NCBI GenBank assembly: GCA_020636675.1
Contig: JACJXK010000011.1
Location: 13,259 to 77,258, forward strand
DNA length: 64,000 nucleotides
Direction: 5' to 3'
DNA from: Prevotellaceae bacterium
GTDB taxonomy: Bacteria; Bacteroidota; Bacteroidia; Bacteroidales; Paludibacteraceae
The translations under genes and the position numbers were made by a program. The notes beneath the pieces were generated by a model. The model saw only the letters and a list, made by a program, of their open reading frames with translations, did not search any database and was not told where the DNA came from. Numbering within the stretch: the stretch's first letter is position 1; every line of letters starts with the position of its first letter. Shown piece by piece: positions 25,876 through 35,130 of this stretch.

Positions 25876-26054
25876 ATAAAATTAAGTTGAAGAAGATGAT
25901 TCATTTTTTCACGTTCCTACTCTCGATTTTTCACTTCTTCTTTCTCTATTCTGCCAGCAACTGCAGGTTATACAAATTCTCATAAAACACAAAAACAAGG
26001 ATTACCACACCAACAATACAGGCACATAGGCATTCCCTTCATGAATTTACAGCG

Positions 26055-26062
26055 CAAATATA
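26055..26062 (-). promoter_or_regulatory. Promoter -7 element of the T6SS operon
   Basis: TATATTTG on the minus strand, 180 bp before tssE. A TTTG lies upstream at 24 bp, somewhat longer than the usual spacing, so the match is partial. Confidence 0.45.
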
Positions 26063-26204
26063 AACAGAATTCAAAAACTATACGTACAAATAATTTTTAT
26101 TATATAAATATTTTTTCAACACACACATCAAAGATAACATAGGAATCTGATGTAGAATGGGTAATGATGGAAAGTCCGTTTCTATCTCCGTAGATTCTCG
26201 GACA

Positions 26205-26460
26205 GGATTTACAGAATGAACAGATTTTTTTCAAAAGCATCTCGCCATCGGCAATACAACACTCGCCTTTGTTCGCAGAGGATGGGATGCGTGCCGCAGC
26301 GTGAACAAACCATTTTGCCCAAAAAGAGAAGAAACAAAAAAGGTTTTAGCGGAGGAAATTGCCGTATCTTCCGAAAAATAGGACAACAGCAAGTGCAAAC
26401 AGATGATGCCTAGTGCATTTCGTCCAAATCGTCAACTGTCATTTTCTGATGACGACTACT
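26205..26460 (+). repeat. Dispersed noncoding repeat, copy E
   Basis: Contains CTCGGACAGGATTTACAGAA, ACTCGCCTTTG, ATGCGTGCCGCAGCGTGAAC, AAAAAAGGTTTTAGCGGAGG, AACAGCAAGTGC, GATGATGCCTAGTGCATTT and the end AAATCGTCAAC...GACGACTACT. Outer stem GGGATGCG (26284-26291) with CGTATCTT (26363-26370) has A-T where copies B and C have G-C. Confidence 0.78.
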
Positions 26461-26691
26461 AAGATGTAAAGAACAAAATTTTTCGGAAAAAGACAAAGAA
26501 ACATCCGCACCATTGAGATTCGGAACAGAATGGGAACGAGCACGTATAAACAACCCATAACACCAGATTCCATCACAGAATCAACCATACACCATCATTC
26601 GGCATCATTTCCATTCCCTTCTTGTTCCCCAAAATCCCAATTTATCAAACAATTCCATACTCATTCACAAGTTTTTCTAATAAAAAATTCA
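26461..26691. other. Region between repeat E and the valS promoter
   Basis: No gene seen. Moderately AT-rich DNA. Confidence 0.4.
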
Positions 26692-26699
26692 TAATTTTG
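26692..26699 (+). promoter_or_regulatory. Promoter -7 element of valS
   Basis: TAATTTTG matches TAnnTTTG, 42 bp before the valS start; the upstream position has only a T-run. Confidence 0.5.
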
Positions 26700-26741
26700 C
26701 GGACTAAAAACATACGATAAAGTTTCTAAAACATAGATAAA

Positions 26742-29417
26742 ATGGAATTGGCAAGCAAATACAATCCGACCGACGTAGAGTCAAAATGGTATCAGTACTG
26801 GTTGGACAACGGGTTCTTCAAATCGAAGCCCGATGACCGCGAACCCTACACAATCGTAATCCCACCGCCTAACGTAACGGGCGTGCTACACATGGGACAC
26901 ATGTTGAACAATACCATTCAGGACATACTCGTGCGCCGCGCACGTATGCTTGGCAAGAACGCTTGCTGGGTGCCAGGAACCGACCATGCATCCATAGCCA
27001 CGGAAGCGAAAGTGGTAAACAAACTGGCACAAGAGGGAATCAAGAAGACAGACCTCACCCGCGACCAGTTTCTCGGACACGCATGGGAATGGACCCACAA
27101 ACACGGAGGCATCATCCTCGAACAGCTGAAGAAGCTGGGCGCATCCTGCGACTGGGACCGCACAGGCTTTACTATGGACGAGACCCGCAGCAAGAGCGTA
27201 CTGAAAGTATTCTGCGACCTATATCAAAAAGGTCTTATCTACCGCGGCGTGCGTATGGTGAATTGGGATCCGAAGGCCCTTACCGCACTGTCTGACGAGG
27301 AGGTCATCTACAAGGAAGAGCACAGCAAACTCTACTACTTGAAATATTACGTGGCAGAAGACGACGGCAAGGGTGAAACCGGTGACGAAGGCGAGGTAGT
27401 CCACCGCGATGAGAAAGGCCGCTACGCCGTAGTTGCCACCACCCGTCCGGAAACCATAATGGGAGATACCGCCATGTGTATCAACCCGAAAGACACTAAG
27501 AACAGATGGTTGAGCGGAAAGAAGGTAATTGTTCCGCTGGTGAACCGTATCATTCCGGTCATCGAAGACGAATACGTGGACATCGAGTTCGGTACCGGAT
27601 GTCTGAAGGTAACTCCCGCACACGACGTGAACGACTATATGCTCGGTGAGAAATACAACTTGCAGACCATCGACATATTCAACGACAACGGAACCATCAG
27701 CGAGGCTGCCGGGCTATACGTCGGCAAAGACCGCTTCGACGTCCGCAAGCAGATTGAGGCAGACCTTCAGACGTCCGGCCTGCTGGAAAAGGTAGAGGCC
27801 TACACCAACAAGGTGGGCTATTCGGAAAGGACCAACGTAGTCATCGAGCCTAAACTCTCCATGCAGTGGTTCCTGAAGATGGAACATCTCGCAAAGATAG
27901 CTTTGGAGCCTGTCATGAACGACGATCTGAAGTTCTATCCTTCTAAATACAAAAACACATACCGCAACTGGTTGGACAATATCAAGGACTGGTGCATCAG
28001 CCGTCAGTTGTGGTGGGGACACCGCATCCCGGCCTATTTCTTGCCGGAAGGCGGATATGTGGTTGCCCAGTCGGCAGAGGAAGCTCTGGAATTGGCAAAA
28101 GCAAAAACAGGCAACGCCGCCCTTAAAATAGAGGACCTACGTCAGGACGAAGACTGTCTGGACACATGGTTCTCCTCTTGGCTGTGGCCAATCTCCCTCT
28201 TCGACGGGATCAACAATCCTGGCAACGAAGAGATCAAATACTACTATCCGACGAACGACTTGGTGACCGGTCCGGACATCATCTTCTTCTGGGTGGCACG
28301 TATGATTATGGCCGGATACGAATATGAAGGCGAGATGCCGTTCCGCAACGTCTATTTCACGGGCATCGTCCGCGACAAGCTGGGACGTAAGATGTCAAAA
28401 TCGCTCGGCAACTCTCCTGATCCATTGGAGCTGATTGAGAAGTTCGGCGCAGACGGCGTGCGTATGGGCATGATGCTCTCCGCTCCTGCCGGAAACGACA
28501 TTCTCTTTGACGAATCGCTCTGCGAACAAGGACGTAACTTCAACAATAAGATATGGAACGCCTTCCGTCTGGTAAAAGGATGGGAAGTGGACGAGAAGCT
28601 GGAACAACCGGAAGCTGCAAAAATCGCCACCGGATGGTTTCACGAGCAATTGGGCAAGACCATCATCGAAATCAACGACTGCTTCGACAAATACCGTATC
28701 AGCGAAGCCCTGATGGCCGTCTACAAACTTTTCTGGGACGAATTTTCCTCTTGGTACTTGGAAATGGTGAAGCCTGCCTACCAGCAGCCAATAGACAAAG
28801 CCACCTACGAGACCACGCTCTCTTATTTCGAAACGCTACTGAAGCTATTGCATCCGTTCATGCCATTCATCACGGAAGAGCTTTACCAAGCCATCAAAGA
28901 GCGTGACGGGAAGGACAGCATCATGGTCAGCCTATTGCCTACGGCAACGGACTTCTGCGAGAAGAGTATCCACAGGATGGAGACCACCAAGGATATCATT
29001 GCCGGAATACGTAACATACGCGCCGACAAGGGAATCTCTCCAAGGGAATCATTCGACCTTTTCTACAAAGGTGACTTCTGCGGGAAGAACAACGCCATCA
29101 TCGAGAAACTCGCCAACATCAGCAAGATAACGGAGACAACAGGCTCCATCAACGGTGCGGCAGCCTCCTTCATGGTAGGCACCATCGAGATTTCCATCCC
29201 TCTCGGAAACAATGTGGATGTGAAGGAAGAGATCAAAAAGATGGAAGATGAAATCAAATACCTGCAAGGGTTCTTGATTTCGGTGGAGAAGAAGCTAAGC
29301 AACGAGAAATTCGTGGCCAATGCGAAACCGGAGATTGTGGACAACGAACGCAAGAAGAAGGCGGACGCCGAGAGTAAAATCGCCACATTGAAGGAGAACA
29401 TCGCAAAGATGAAATAA
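26742..29417 (+). CDS. valS: Valyl-tRNA synthetase
   Basis: An 891-residue class I aminoacyl-tRNA synthetase that charges tRNA-Val. PPPNVTGVLHMGHMLNN carries the HMGH (HIGH) signature, WVPGTDHASIATE is the adjacent ValRS block, VVATTRPETIMGDTA marks the editing domain, DKLGRKMSKSLGNSPDP holds KMSKS, and the C-terminus is the ValRS coiled coil (EEIKKMEDEIKYLQGFL and onward). Length is normal for the family. It is a single-gene unit with its own promoter and terminator. Codon and base use are richer in GC than in its neighbours, as expected of a highly expressed gene. Confidence 0.98.
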   Translation: MELASKYNPTDVESKWYQYWLDNGFFKSKPDDREPYTIVIPPPNVTGVLHMGHMLNNTIQDILVRRARMLGKNACWVPGTDHASIATEAKVVNKLAQEGIKKTDLTRDQFLGHAWEWTHKHGGIILEQLKKLGASCDWDRTGFTMDETRSKSVLKVFCDLYQKGLIYRGVRMVNWDPKALTALSDEEVIYKEEHSKLYYLKYYVAEDDGKGETGDEGEVVHRDEKGRYAVVATTRPETIMGDTAMCINPKDTKNRWLSGKKVIVPLVNRIIPVIEDEYVDIEFGTGCLKVTPAHDVNDYMLGEKYNLQTIDIFNDNGTISEAAGLYVGKDRFDVRKQIEADLQTSGLLEKVEAYTNKVGYSERTNVVIEPKLSMQWFLKMEHLAKIALEPVMNDDLKFYPSKYKNTYRNWLDNIKDWCISRQLWWGHRIPAYFLPEGGYVVAQSAEEALELAKAKTGNAALKIEDLRQDEDCLDTWFSSWLWPISLFDGINNPGNEEIKYYYPTNDLVTGPDIIFFWVARMIMAGYEYEGEMPFRNVYFTGIVRDKLGRKMSKSLGNSPDPLELIEKFGADGVRMGMMLSAPAGNDILFDESLCEQGRNFNNKIWNAFRLVKGWEVDEKLEQPEAAKIATGWFHEQLGKTIIEINDCFDKYRISEALMAVYKLFWDEFSSWYLEMVKPAYQQPIDKATYETTLSYFETLLKLLHPFMPFITEELYQAIKERDGKDSIMVSLLPTATDFCEKSIHRMETTKDIIAGIRNIRADKGISPRESFDLFYKGDFCGKNNAIIEKLANISKITETTGSINGAAASFMVGTIEISIPLGNNVDVKEEIKKMEDEIKYLQGFLISVEKKLSNEKFVANAKPEIVDNERKKKADAESKIATLKENIAKMK

Positions 29418-29440
29418 GATTCAAAAAAAACATTCATAGG

Positions 29441-29473
29441 AAAGCCCGAAACGGAAAGTTTCGGGCTTTCCTC
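29441..29473 (+). terminator. valS terminator
   Basis: A 12-bp perfect stem, AAAGCCCGAAAC (29441-29452) with GTTTCGGGCTTT (29458-29469), followed by TCC and T-rich DNA. Confidence 0.85.
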
Positions 29474-29569
29474 CCATTTATCCGTCAATTATTTTCACTT
29501 TCCATGAGAATCCGTAACTTCGCCCATTATTTATATATTTAACATAAACGAACAACGTTCATCTTCCAA

Positions 29570-30500
29570 TGAAAAAGAAATTCACAAAATATTTATTGCT
29601 GTTGCCGGTTGCAATTGCATGCTTATATACCTACTCCCCAAAGCAGGGATACTCCCCCAAGCAGGGAATGTGGCCATAACAAAAACGAATTTTTCGGACG
29701 ACATATTCCGCCAATATGTACAGGAGCATTTCGACAAAGACCAAAACGGCATACTTTCGGATGCGGAACTCTCTTCAGTTACAGAGATAATCTTAGTAGA
29801 CACGATAGTGGTGTTGGATGATACGGTTGTGGACACTACGGTTGTGGCGATGGACACTGAATATCCGATAATTGTTCCTGAAACGAAAATCAAATCGTTG
29901 GCCGGCATAGAGTATTTCACCAATTTGACAAAACTTGATTGCAGGAATAATTCCATTTCGACGCTGGATGTGAGCAAGAACACCGCTTTGACAACGCTTG
30001 ATTGTTCATATAATTCCATATCAACTCTGGATGTGAGCAAGAACACCGCTTTGACAACGCTTGTTTGTTCTTTTAATTCTCTGTCAACTCTGGATGTGAG
30101 CAAGAACACCGCTTTGACAACGCTTGATTGCGGTGAGAATTCCATATCGACGCTGGATGTGAGAAACAACACCGCGTTGACAGAGCTTTGTTATTCTGAT
30201 CAGCATTTAGAAGACTGCAAAAAAATCTTCACCAAAGATGGTGTCTTCAAACTGGACATGAGAGAAGTGGTTGGGGTAGAGAATATTGATTCCATCTCGG
30301 TAGACTTCGGGGGTACGGTAAAGAGTTACGAAGACGGCATTGTAACGTTCTCTTCATATATAAGATTCATTAATTCATTTACATGGCGCGCCCGACAAAT
30401 CCAGAGAGGAGGAATATGGATGCAAACCCATAACGGTTGCCTAATTATACAAAAAAAACGATATGTCTCTTACACACTTTACTTTTGCCGGCCTTTTTGA
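29570..30500 (+). pseudogene. Frameshifted exported leucine-rich-repeat protein
   Basis: An ATG at 29570 opens a signal peptide (MKKKFTKYLLLLPVAIACLY) but the frame stops at 29680. The next frame, in phase +1, continues with TKTNFSDDIFRQYVQEHFD, an EF-hand-like DKDQNGILSDAEL, AGIEYFTNLTKLDCRNNSI and four 21-residue leucine-rich repeats. Signal and repeats belong together, so one base has been gained or lost near 29620-29680, where an 18-bp unit is tandemly duplicated (29632-29649 and 29650-29667, one mismatch). The 3' end (after about residue 260 of the second frame) also looks out of phase. Calcium-binding, LRR-bearing secreted proteins of this kind are common in Bacteroidales. A sequencing error is the alternative. 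Confidence 0.7.
29924..30186 (+). repeat. Four 63-bp leucine-rich-repeat units
   Basis: TTTGACAACGCTT recurs at 29987, 30050 and 30113, giving a 63-bp period. Each unit encodes the 21-residue pattern LxxLDCxxNSISTLDVSKNT. The middle units are nearly identical, which suggests recent duplication or gene conversion. Confidence 0.85.
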
Positions 30501-30970
30501 GATTCATAACGAATTGTATGGACAACTTGATAACAACAGTTATTTTTGGAACATTATGAGAGGCGAGGATATATTGCCTTAGAGCTGGGACTACTTTCAA
30601 CTTGGGAAGCAAAAGAGGCCTCGCTTATCAAAGAGCCAGATAGTAGCAAAAAGCCTTCGCATCCAAAATCCAAATCGATTTCCAAAGATGCGGAGGGTCT
30701 GTCAACGATATGGGTCAAAAGAGCAAGGCCTATGATACGGAGGACAAGAAACTCACAAATGCCAACTTCACGTGCCCGGGCGTGAACAACGAAATTCCTG
30801 AGGGATTAACATTAAGACACAATTGACCAAAACGGAGAGCCAGAGGTTTTACCAACATCGACAACTTTATAGATATGGCATACTTCGTCTGTGGCAAACT
30901 TAAATTCGATTACCCATACGATTTATAAAGCAAAAATAGAACCGCTCCTTTGCATTATTATTGAAATAGC
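30501..30970. other. Decayed coding region after the LRR gene
   Basis: About 470 bp. A frame from 30465 reads MSLTHFTFAGLFEIHNELYG and continues NSYFWNIMRGEDILP to a TAG at 30582; the same phase goes on SWDYFQLGKQKRPRL. Other phases hold short open pieces. It reads like the remains of one or more genes with a nonsense change, but I do not recognise the family. Confidence 0.4.
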
Positions 30971-31003
30971 AAGCCCGGACTGAAACGCATTCGGTCCGGG
31001 CTT
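30971..31003 (-). terminator. Terminator-like hairpin after the AAA-ATPase gene
   Basis: AAGCCCGGAC (30971-30980) pairs perfectly with GTCCGGGCTT (30994-31003). It lies between the decayed region and the ATPase stop and may serve both strands; no strong T-run follows on either. Confidence 0.6.
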
Positions 31004-31062
31004 GATGTTATATGGGATTGAACAAACTGTATCAAAGAAACGACGGTCTGTCCAACAGACAA

Positions 31063-32649
31063 TCACTCGCACCGCCAGCTCCCCACCGTTCCCGTCTCGG
31101 ACGAGAAGCCGCAACCTATCTTATGGACAGGACGTCTGTCTCCCTCGTACTCACAGGCGTAGCCCTTGGCTTCTATCTGTGCGAGTGCCTCGTCGGCGGT
31201 ACCGTCGAGCTTGAACTCGAAGATGAAGATGTCATTGTCCGTCTCCACCACGCAGTCCACGCGGCCTTCGCTCTGCTGCTTCTCCACAAACACGGTGTAG
31301 ATGCTCACCATTCGGAGCAACAGGTAGAATGTATACTGGAAGTAGCGTTCACGCTCCCGCTCATCGTCCTTGCGGCGCATGGTATACGGGATGCTGGACA
31401 AGAAAGAGGTGAGCAGGCGGCGGAACTTCTCCAAGTCTGCCTCCTCCAGCGCATCGACGGTATCCTGCACCCACGCCTCCTGACTCTCCTTCGCTTCCAG
31501 ATAATCGGCCGCAAGAAGAGTGACAAAGCCCTTCTTCACCTCATCGTTCGGGAAGTCGAGCAGATAGGTATTTCGCCTCTGATTGTATTTCTTGATGGTG
31601 AGGTACCCGCTTTGGTAGATCATCGGCAGCGGACGCTCCACGTCCGCCTTGTAGTCGACGAACGACTGCGTGTCGTAGTATCGGCCCACCAGTTCGTTGA
31701 TGTTCTCGTTGCAGTGGCGCAGCAGGCGCACCAAGTAGGTCGGCGTGCCGGTACGAAACCAGTAGTCGTCTATTTTCATTTTGGCAAAGGCATTGATGAT
31801 GCTGAACGGGTTATAGACGTCGGCCATCTCCTCGCTGAAGTGGTATCCGTCATACTGCCGTTTCAGCACGAGCCTCATCTCCTCCACGCTGCGGTGCTGC
31901 TTCCCCGCCAGCTCGGCAATCGGCTCGGCGAAGACCGTGTGCAGCTCCTCCTTGGTGATGCCGCAAAGCGTCTCGTAACGAGCATCCATGCTGATGTCGT
32001 TCGGTTGGTTGAAGCCGCTGAACACGCTCACCTGAGAAAACTTGGTGACACCCGTGAGCAACACGAACTTCAGATTTTCGTCCGCCGCCTTGAACACACC
32101 ATAGAAGCCTTTCAGTACATCGCGGTACCAATCTTCCAACCTCTTCTTCACATTATTGATGACGATGGTATCGCCCGCATCCATCACGTCGAGCAACGGT
32201 TTGTCATATTCGTCAACCAGGACCACGGCACGGCGACCCGTCTTTTCGTAGGCCGCCTTCAGCAAATCGGCGAAGCGGTCGCCGATGGTAGAGCTGTTTC
32301 TATTCCTTCCATAAATGTCTTCGTGATCGGCCACAAACTTCTCCAGCGTCTTTTCCAAGGCATCCGGAGCAGAGAAATTCTGTTTCCCGAAATCGAGATG
32401 GAACACCGGATATTCCAGCCACTCCTTTTCGAGAGAATCGATGGCGAAACCCTTGAAAAGCTCCTTCCTCCCCAAGAAATAGTTCTTCAACGTGGAGACC
32501 AGCAACGATTTTCCGAAGCGGCGCGGACGGCTCAGAAAATAGACACTGCCATTTTGAACCAAGTCATAAACAAGTTTTGTCTTGTCCACATAGACATATC
32601 CTTCTTCGATAATCCTCTCGAAGCTCTGTATTCCTATCGGGTATTTCAT
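31063..32649 (-). CDS. AAA-ATPase-like / PD-(D/E)XK nuclease-like protein
   Basis: A 528-residue protein of the 'AAA-ATPase-like plus PDDEXK_9' family, many copies of which occur in Bacteroidales genomes. MKYPIGIQSFERIIEEGYVY and VDKTKLVYDL form the family start; FLSRPRRFGKSLLVSTLKNY holds the Walker A-like P-loop, AVVLVDEYDKPLLD the Walker B region, and LLTGVTKFSQVSVFSGFN a sensor-like block. The C-terminal part has DCVVETDNDIFIFEFKLDG, the D...EFK of the PD-(D/E)XK fold. Two ATGs compete (32655, 32649); AGAGGA directly before the first places the second at good spacing, and it begins the conserved block. Function is unknown; a mobile or defence role has been suspected for the family. Confidence 0.85.
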   Translation of the reverse strand: MKYPIGIQSFERIIEEGYVYVDKTKLVYDLVQNGSVYFLSRPRRFGKSLLVSTLKNYFLGRKELFKGFAIDSLEKEWLEYPVFHLDFGKQNFSAPDALEKTLEKFVADHEDIYGRNRNSSTIGDRFADLLKAAYEKTGRRAVVLVDEYDKPLLDVMDAGDTIVINNVKKRLEDWYRDVLKGFYGVFKAADENLKFVLLTGVTKFSQVSVFSGFNQPNDISMDARYETLCGITKEELHTVFAEPIAELAGKQHRSVEEMRLVLKRQYDGYHFSEEMADVYNPFSIINAFAKMKIDDYWFRTGTPTYLVRLLRHCNENINELVGRYYDTQSFVDYKADVERPLPMIYQSGYLTIKKYNQRRNTYLLDFPNDEVKKGFVTLLAADYLEAKESQEAWVQDTVDALEEADLEKFRRLLTSFLSSIPYTMRRKDDERERERYFQYTFYLLLRMVSIYTVFVEKQQSEGRVDCVVETDNDIFIFEFKLDGTADEALAQIEAKGYACEYEGDRRPVHKIGCGFSSETGTVGSWRCE

Positions 32650-32672
32650 ACGCATTCCTCTTGATGTTTACG

Positions 32673-32680
32673 CAAAGATA
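32673..32680 (-). promoter_or_regulatory. Promoter -7 element of the AAA-ATPase gene
   Basis: TATCTTTG on the minus strand, 23 bp before the chosen start. A weak upstream TTT lies at about 18 bp. Confidence 0.5.
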
Positions 32681-32716
32681 CAAAATAAGTTCGTGACATA
32701 AACCCTTGTGTTTTTT

Positions 32717-32724
32717 TATATTTG
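32717..32724 (+). promoter_or_regulatory. Promoter -7 element of the aldehyde dehydrogenase gene
   Basis: TATATTTG on the plus strand, divergent from the preceding element 37 bp away. The leader to the ATG at 32889 would be about 155 nt. Confidence 0.45.
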
Positions 32725-32888
32725 CATCGGCGCAAGATACACATTGGCAAAGAATATAATCCGTCCAGCCTTACTTTTCTTGAAAGGAAAATCACACAAT
32801 CTCCGACAAGAAAACATCATGCGACACGAACAACACAATAGCTTATTAACGTTAATTATAAAACACCAAATCATTTCATTCTTTCAAC

Positions 32889-34271
32889 ATGACAACAGAA
32901 AACACTTCAGAAGAGAAAATAACGGAGATAGTCTCGCTTCAGAACGCATTCTTCCACAAAGGAAATACGTTGAGCAATGAATTCAGGAAAGAGATGTTGC
33001 TCCGTCTACAGAAAGCGATTTCCGACAGGGAAGAGAGAATATACGAAGCATTATGGACAGACCTCCACAAATCGAAGGAAGAGGCCTACCTTACAGAAAT
33101 AAGCATAGTACAGAGCGAGGTAAAGAATCACCTTCACCACCTCAGTTCCTGGTTAAAACCGCAACGACGCCACACCCCTCTGAAGATGATGCCGGCCTCA
33201 AGCAGAATCATCAAAGAGCCACTAGGATGCGCCCTCATCATATCACCATGGAACTACCCCGTACAATTGCTGCTCAATCCGCTGGTAGGATGCATCTCAG
33301 CAGGATGCTGCGCCATAATGAAACCATCCCCATATGTTCCTCACGTCTCCGCCGTCATCGGCGAAATGATCCGTGAGACATTCGACGAGCAACACATCGC
33401 CGTAGTACAAGGAGATAGGGTGGTCAATGCACAACTACTCAACCAACGGTTTGACATCATCTTCTTCACCGGCAGCCCTACGCTAGGCAGAAAAGTCATG
33501 GAAGCAGCCGCCAAGCACCTCACTCCCGTCATCTTGGAGCTAGGAGGCAAAAGTCCTTGCATCGTAGATGAAGAGGCCAATATTAAAGTGGCGGCCCGCC
33601 GTGTGGCATGGGGAAAAACTCTTAACGCCGGACAGACCTGCGTCGCACCCGATTATCTGCTGATCCATGAGTCACAGGAAGAAAATTTCATTCTCGAATT
33701 TGGCAATGCCATCCGCCAACTGCACGGCAACCGAGTACAAGAAAGCAGACACTACGGCCGTATGGTCTCCGATAAGGCATTCGACCGCGTTGCCGCCTAT
33801 CTTCACGACGGAACAATAGTGAGCGGCGGACACACAGACAGGAACGACAGGTATATTGAGCCCACACTACTGACCAACGTTCCAAAGGAAGCCCTAGTCA
33901 TGCAAGAGGAGATATTCGGACCTATACTACCCATGATAAAATTTTCCGAGACAGAAGAAGCCATCCAATTCATCAACAAAAGGGAGAAGCCATTAGCTCT
34001 CTACTATTTCGGAAAGAAAAAGAAAGGCGAAGATATATTGAGATTCACTTCTTCCGGCGGGGCATGCATCAACGACGTCATCATGCACTTGGCAAACGAA
34101 GACGTACCGTTCGGCGGCGTAGGCAACTCCGGCATGGGAAAATACCATGGGAAAGAGAGCTTCAATGCCTTCTCGCACGACAAAGCTGTCATACAAACCC
34201 CAATCTACATCGACCTATCCTTCCGATATATGCCATATAAAGCATTTCGATGGATAAAGAAACTCTTATAG
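32889..34271 (+). CDS. NAD(P)-dependent aldehyde dehydrogenase
   Basis: A 460-residue class 3-type aldehyde dehydrogenase. LGCALIISPWNYPVQLLLNP is the coenzyme-binding N-W-N-Y-P motif, FFTGSPTLGRKVMEAAAKHL the glycine-containing dinucleotide loop, PVILELGGKSPCIVDEE holds the general-base glutamate, and KTLNAGQTCVAPDYLL the catalytic cysteine. EEIFGPILPMI and GGVGNSGMGKYHGKESFNAF complete the set. The short length and hydrophobic C-terminus (IYIDLSFRYMPYKAF) match enzymes that oxidise medium or long-chain aldehydes, often membrane-associated. The stop codon abuts the end of repeat copy F. Confidence 0.95.
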   Translation: MTTENTSEEKITEIVSLQNAFFHKGNTLSNEFRKEMLLRLQKAISDREERIYEALWTDLHKSKEEAYLTEISIVQSEVKNHLHHLSSWLKPQRRHTPLKMMPASSRIIKEPLGCALIISPWNYPVQLLLNPLVGCISAGCCAIMKPSPYVPHVSAVIGEMIRETFDEQHIAVVQGDRVVNAQLLNQRFDIIFFTGSPTLGRKVMEAAAKHLTPVILELGGKSPCIVDEEANIKVAARRVAWGKTLNAGQTCVAPDYLLIHESQEENFILEFGNAIRQLHGNRVQESRHYGRMVSDKAFDRVAAYLHDGTIVSGGHTDRNDRYIEPTLLTNVPKEALVMQEEIFGPILPMIKFSETEEAIQFINKREKPLALYYFGKKKKGEDILRFTSSGGACINDVIMHLANEDVPFGGVGNSGMGKYHGKESFNAFSHDKAVIQTPIYIDLSFRYMPYKAFRWIKKLL

Positions 34272-34321
34272 TAATATCAACAAATTGTGACGATTTTGAT
34301 AAATGCGGTGGAAATCATCTC
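34271..34321 (-). repeat. Dispersed repeat, terminal fragment (copy F), inverted
   Basis: Read on the minus strand: GCATTTATCAAAATCGTCAC...ATATTACT, preceded by GATGATTTCCACC. This matches the end of copies A-E (GATGATGCCTATGGCATTTTG... in B). It lies in the opposite orientation, and its AGTAA end begins at the last base of the aldehyde dehydrogenase stop codon. Internal parts of the repeat are not recognisable. Confidence 0.6.
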
Positions 34322-34513
34322 TTGGTCTGGCATAAGAGCCTGCCCCATTTTGATTAGGAAGCATTCACTCAAGATATTTCTTACTTTACCAAATTGTTTT
34401 TTACAACCACACGATTCAGAGTCAAAAATATTTTTTGAAAATTTTAATTTTAAGCAAACCGGATTTAAAATCAATTGTAGTAATTTTACCATTTTTATAA
34501 AACTTATATAAAT
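34322..34513. other. Intergenic DNA before the isochorismatase gene
   Basis: About 190 bp, strongly AT-rich. No gene and no confident promoter match. Confidence 0.4.
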
Positions 34514-35125
34514 ATGAGAAAACTCGGGTTATTATTATGTGTCATTTTCCTCTTCTTGGGAAATGTATTTGCTCAGAAAAGAGCTCTGATTGTGATTGAC
34601 ATCCAAAACGACTACTTCAAGGGTGGAGCCATGGAGCTAGTAGGATCTGACGAAGCTGCGGCCAACGCAGAAAAGGTGATAGAAGATTTTCGAAAAAACA
34701 AACTTCCAGTAATCTACATCCAGCACATCTCCGAATACGAAGGAGCCACGTTCTTCCTACCCAACACAGATGGAAACAAAATAAACAATTCGGTGAAACC
34801 CGCAAAAAACGACAAAATCATCATCAAGCATTATCCTAACAGCTTCAAGAATACAGAATTGCTGGAATATCTACAGAAGAACAAGGTTGAAGAGTTGGTA
34901 ATAGTAGGCATGATGACCCATATGTGCGTGGAGGCCACCACCAGAGCAGCCAGCGACCTAGGCTATAAATGCACACTATTGAGCGACGCCTGCGCCACCC
35001 GTGACGTGGAGTACGAAGGAGTCGTCGTCCCCGCCAAGTTCGTACAGGCAGCTTATCTCTCCGCACTGAATGGTGCATACGCCACCATCATCAAAACGAA
35101 AGATTTTTCATTAGGGAAGAGATGA
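34514..35125 (+). CDS. Exported isochorismatase-family cysteine hydrolase
   Basis: A 203-residue hydrolase with an N-terminal Sec signal (MRKLGLLLCVIFLFLGNVFA, cut before QKR). RALIVIDIQNDYFKGGAMEL carries the catalytic aspartate of the family, the region with FKNTELLEYLQ follows, and VIVGMMTHMCVEATTRAASD holds the nucleophile cysteine after the cis-peptide M-T. Family members cleave isochorismate, nicotinamide or N-carbamoyl amines; a periplasmic location makes an amidase acting on small imported compounds more likely. It is a single-gene unit with a terminator. Confidence 0.92.
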   Translation: MRKLGLLLCVIFLFLGNVFAQKRALIVIDIQNDYFKGGAMELVGSDEAAANAEKVIEDFRKNKLPVIYIQHISEYEGATFFLPNTDGNKINNSVKPAKNDKIIIKHYPNSFKNTELLEYLQKNKVEELVIVGMMTHMCVEATTRAASDLGYKCTLLSDACATRDVEYEGVVVPAKFVQAAYLSALNGAYATIIKTKDFSLGKR

Positions 35126-35130
35126 TTCGG

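Noticed and set aside
29924..30186. Regular 63-bp repeats that might be taken for a CRISPR-like array
   Set aside because: They are in frame, encode 21-residue leucine-rich repeats, have no spacers, and no cas gene is near.
31012..32664. 550-codon plus-strand frame antisense to the AAA-ATPase gene
   Set aside because: The minus-strand frame has clear P-loop and nuclease motifs; the plus frame is its complement in a GC-rich gene.
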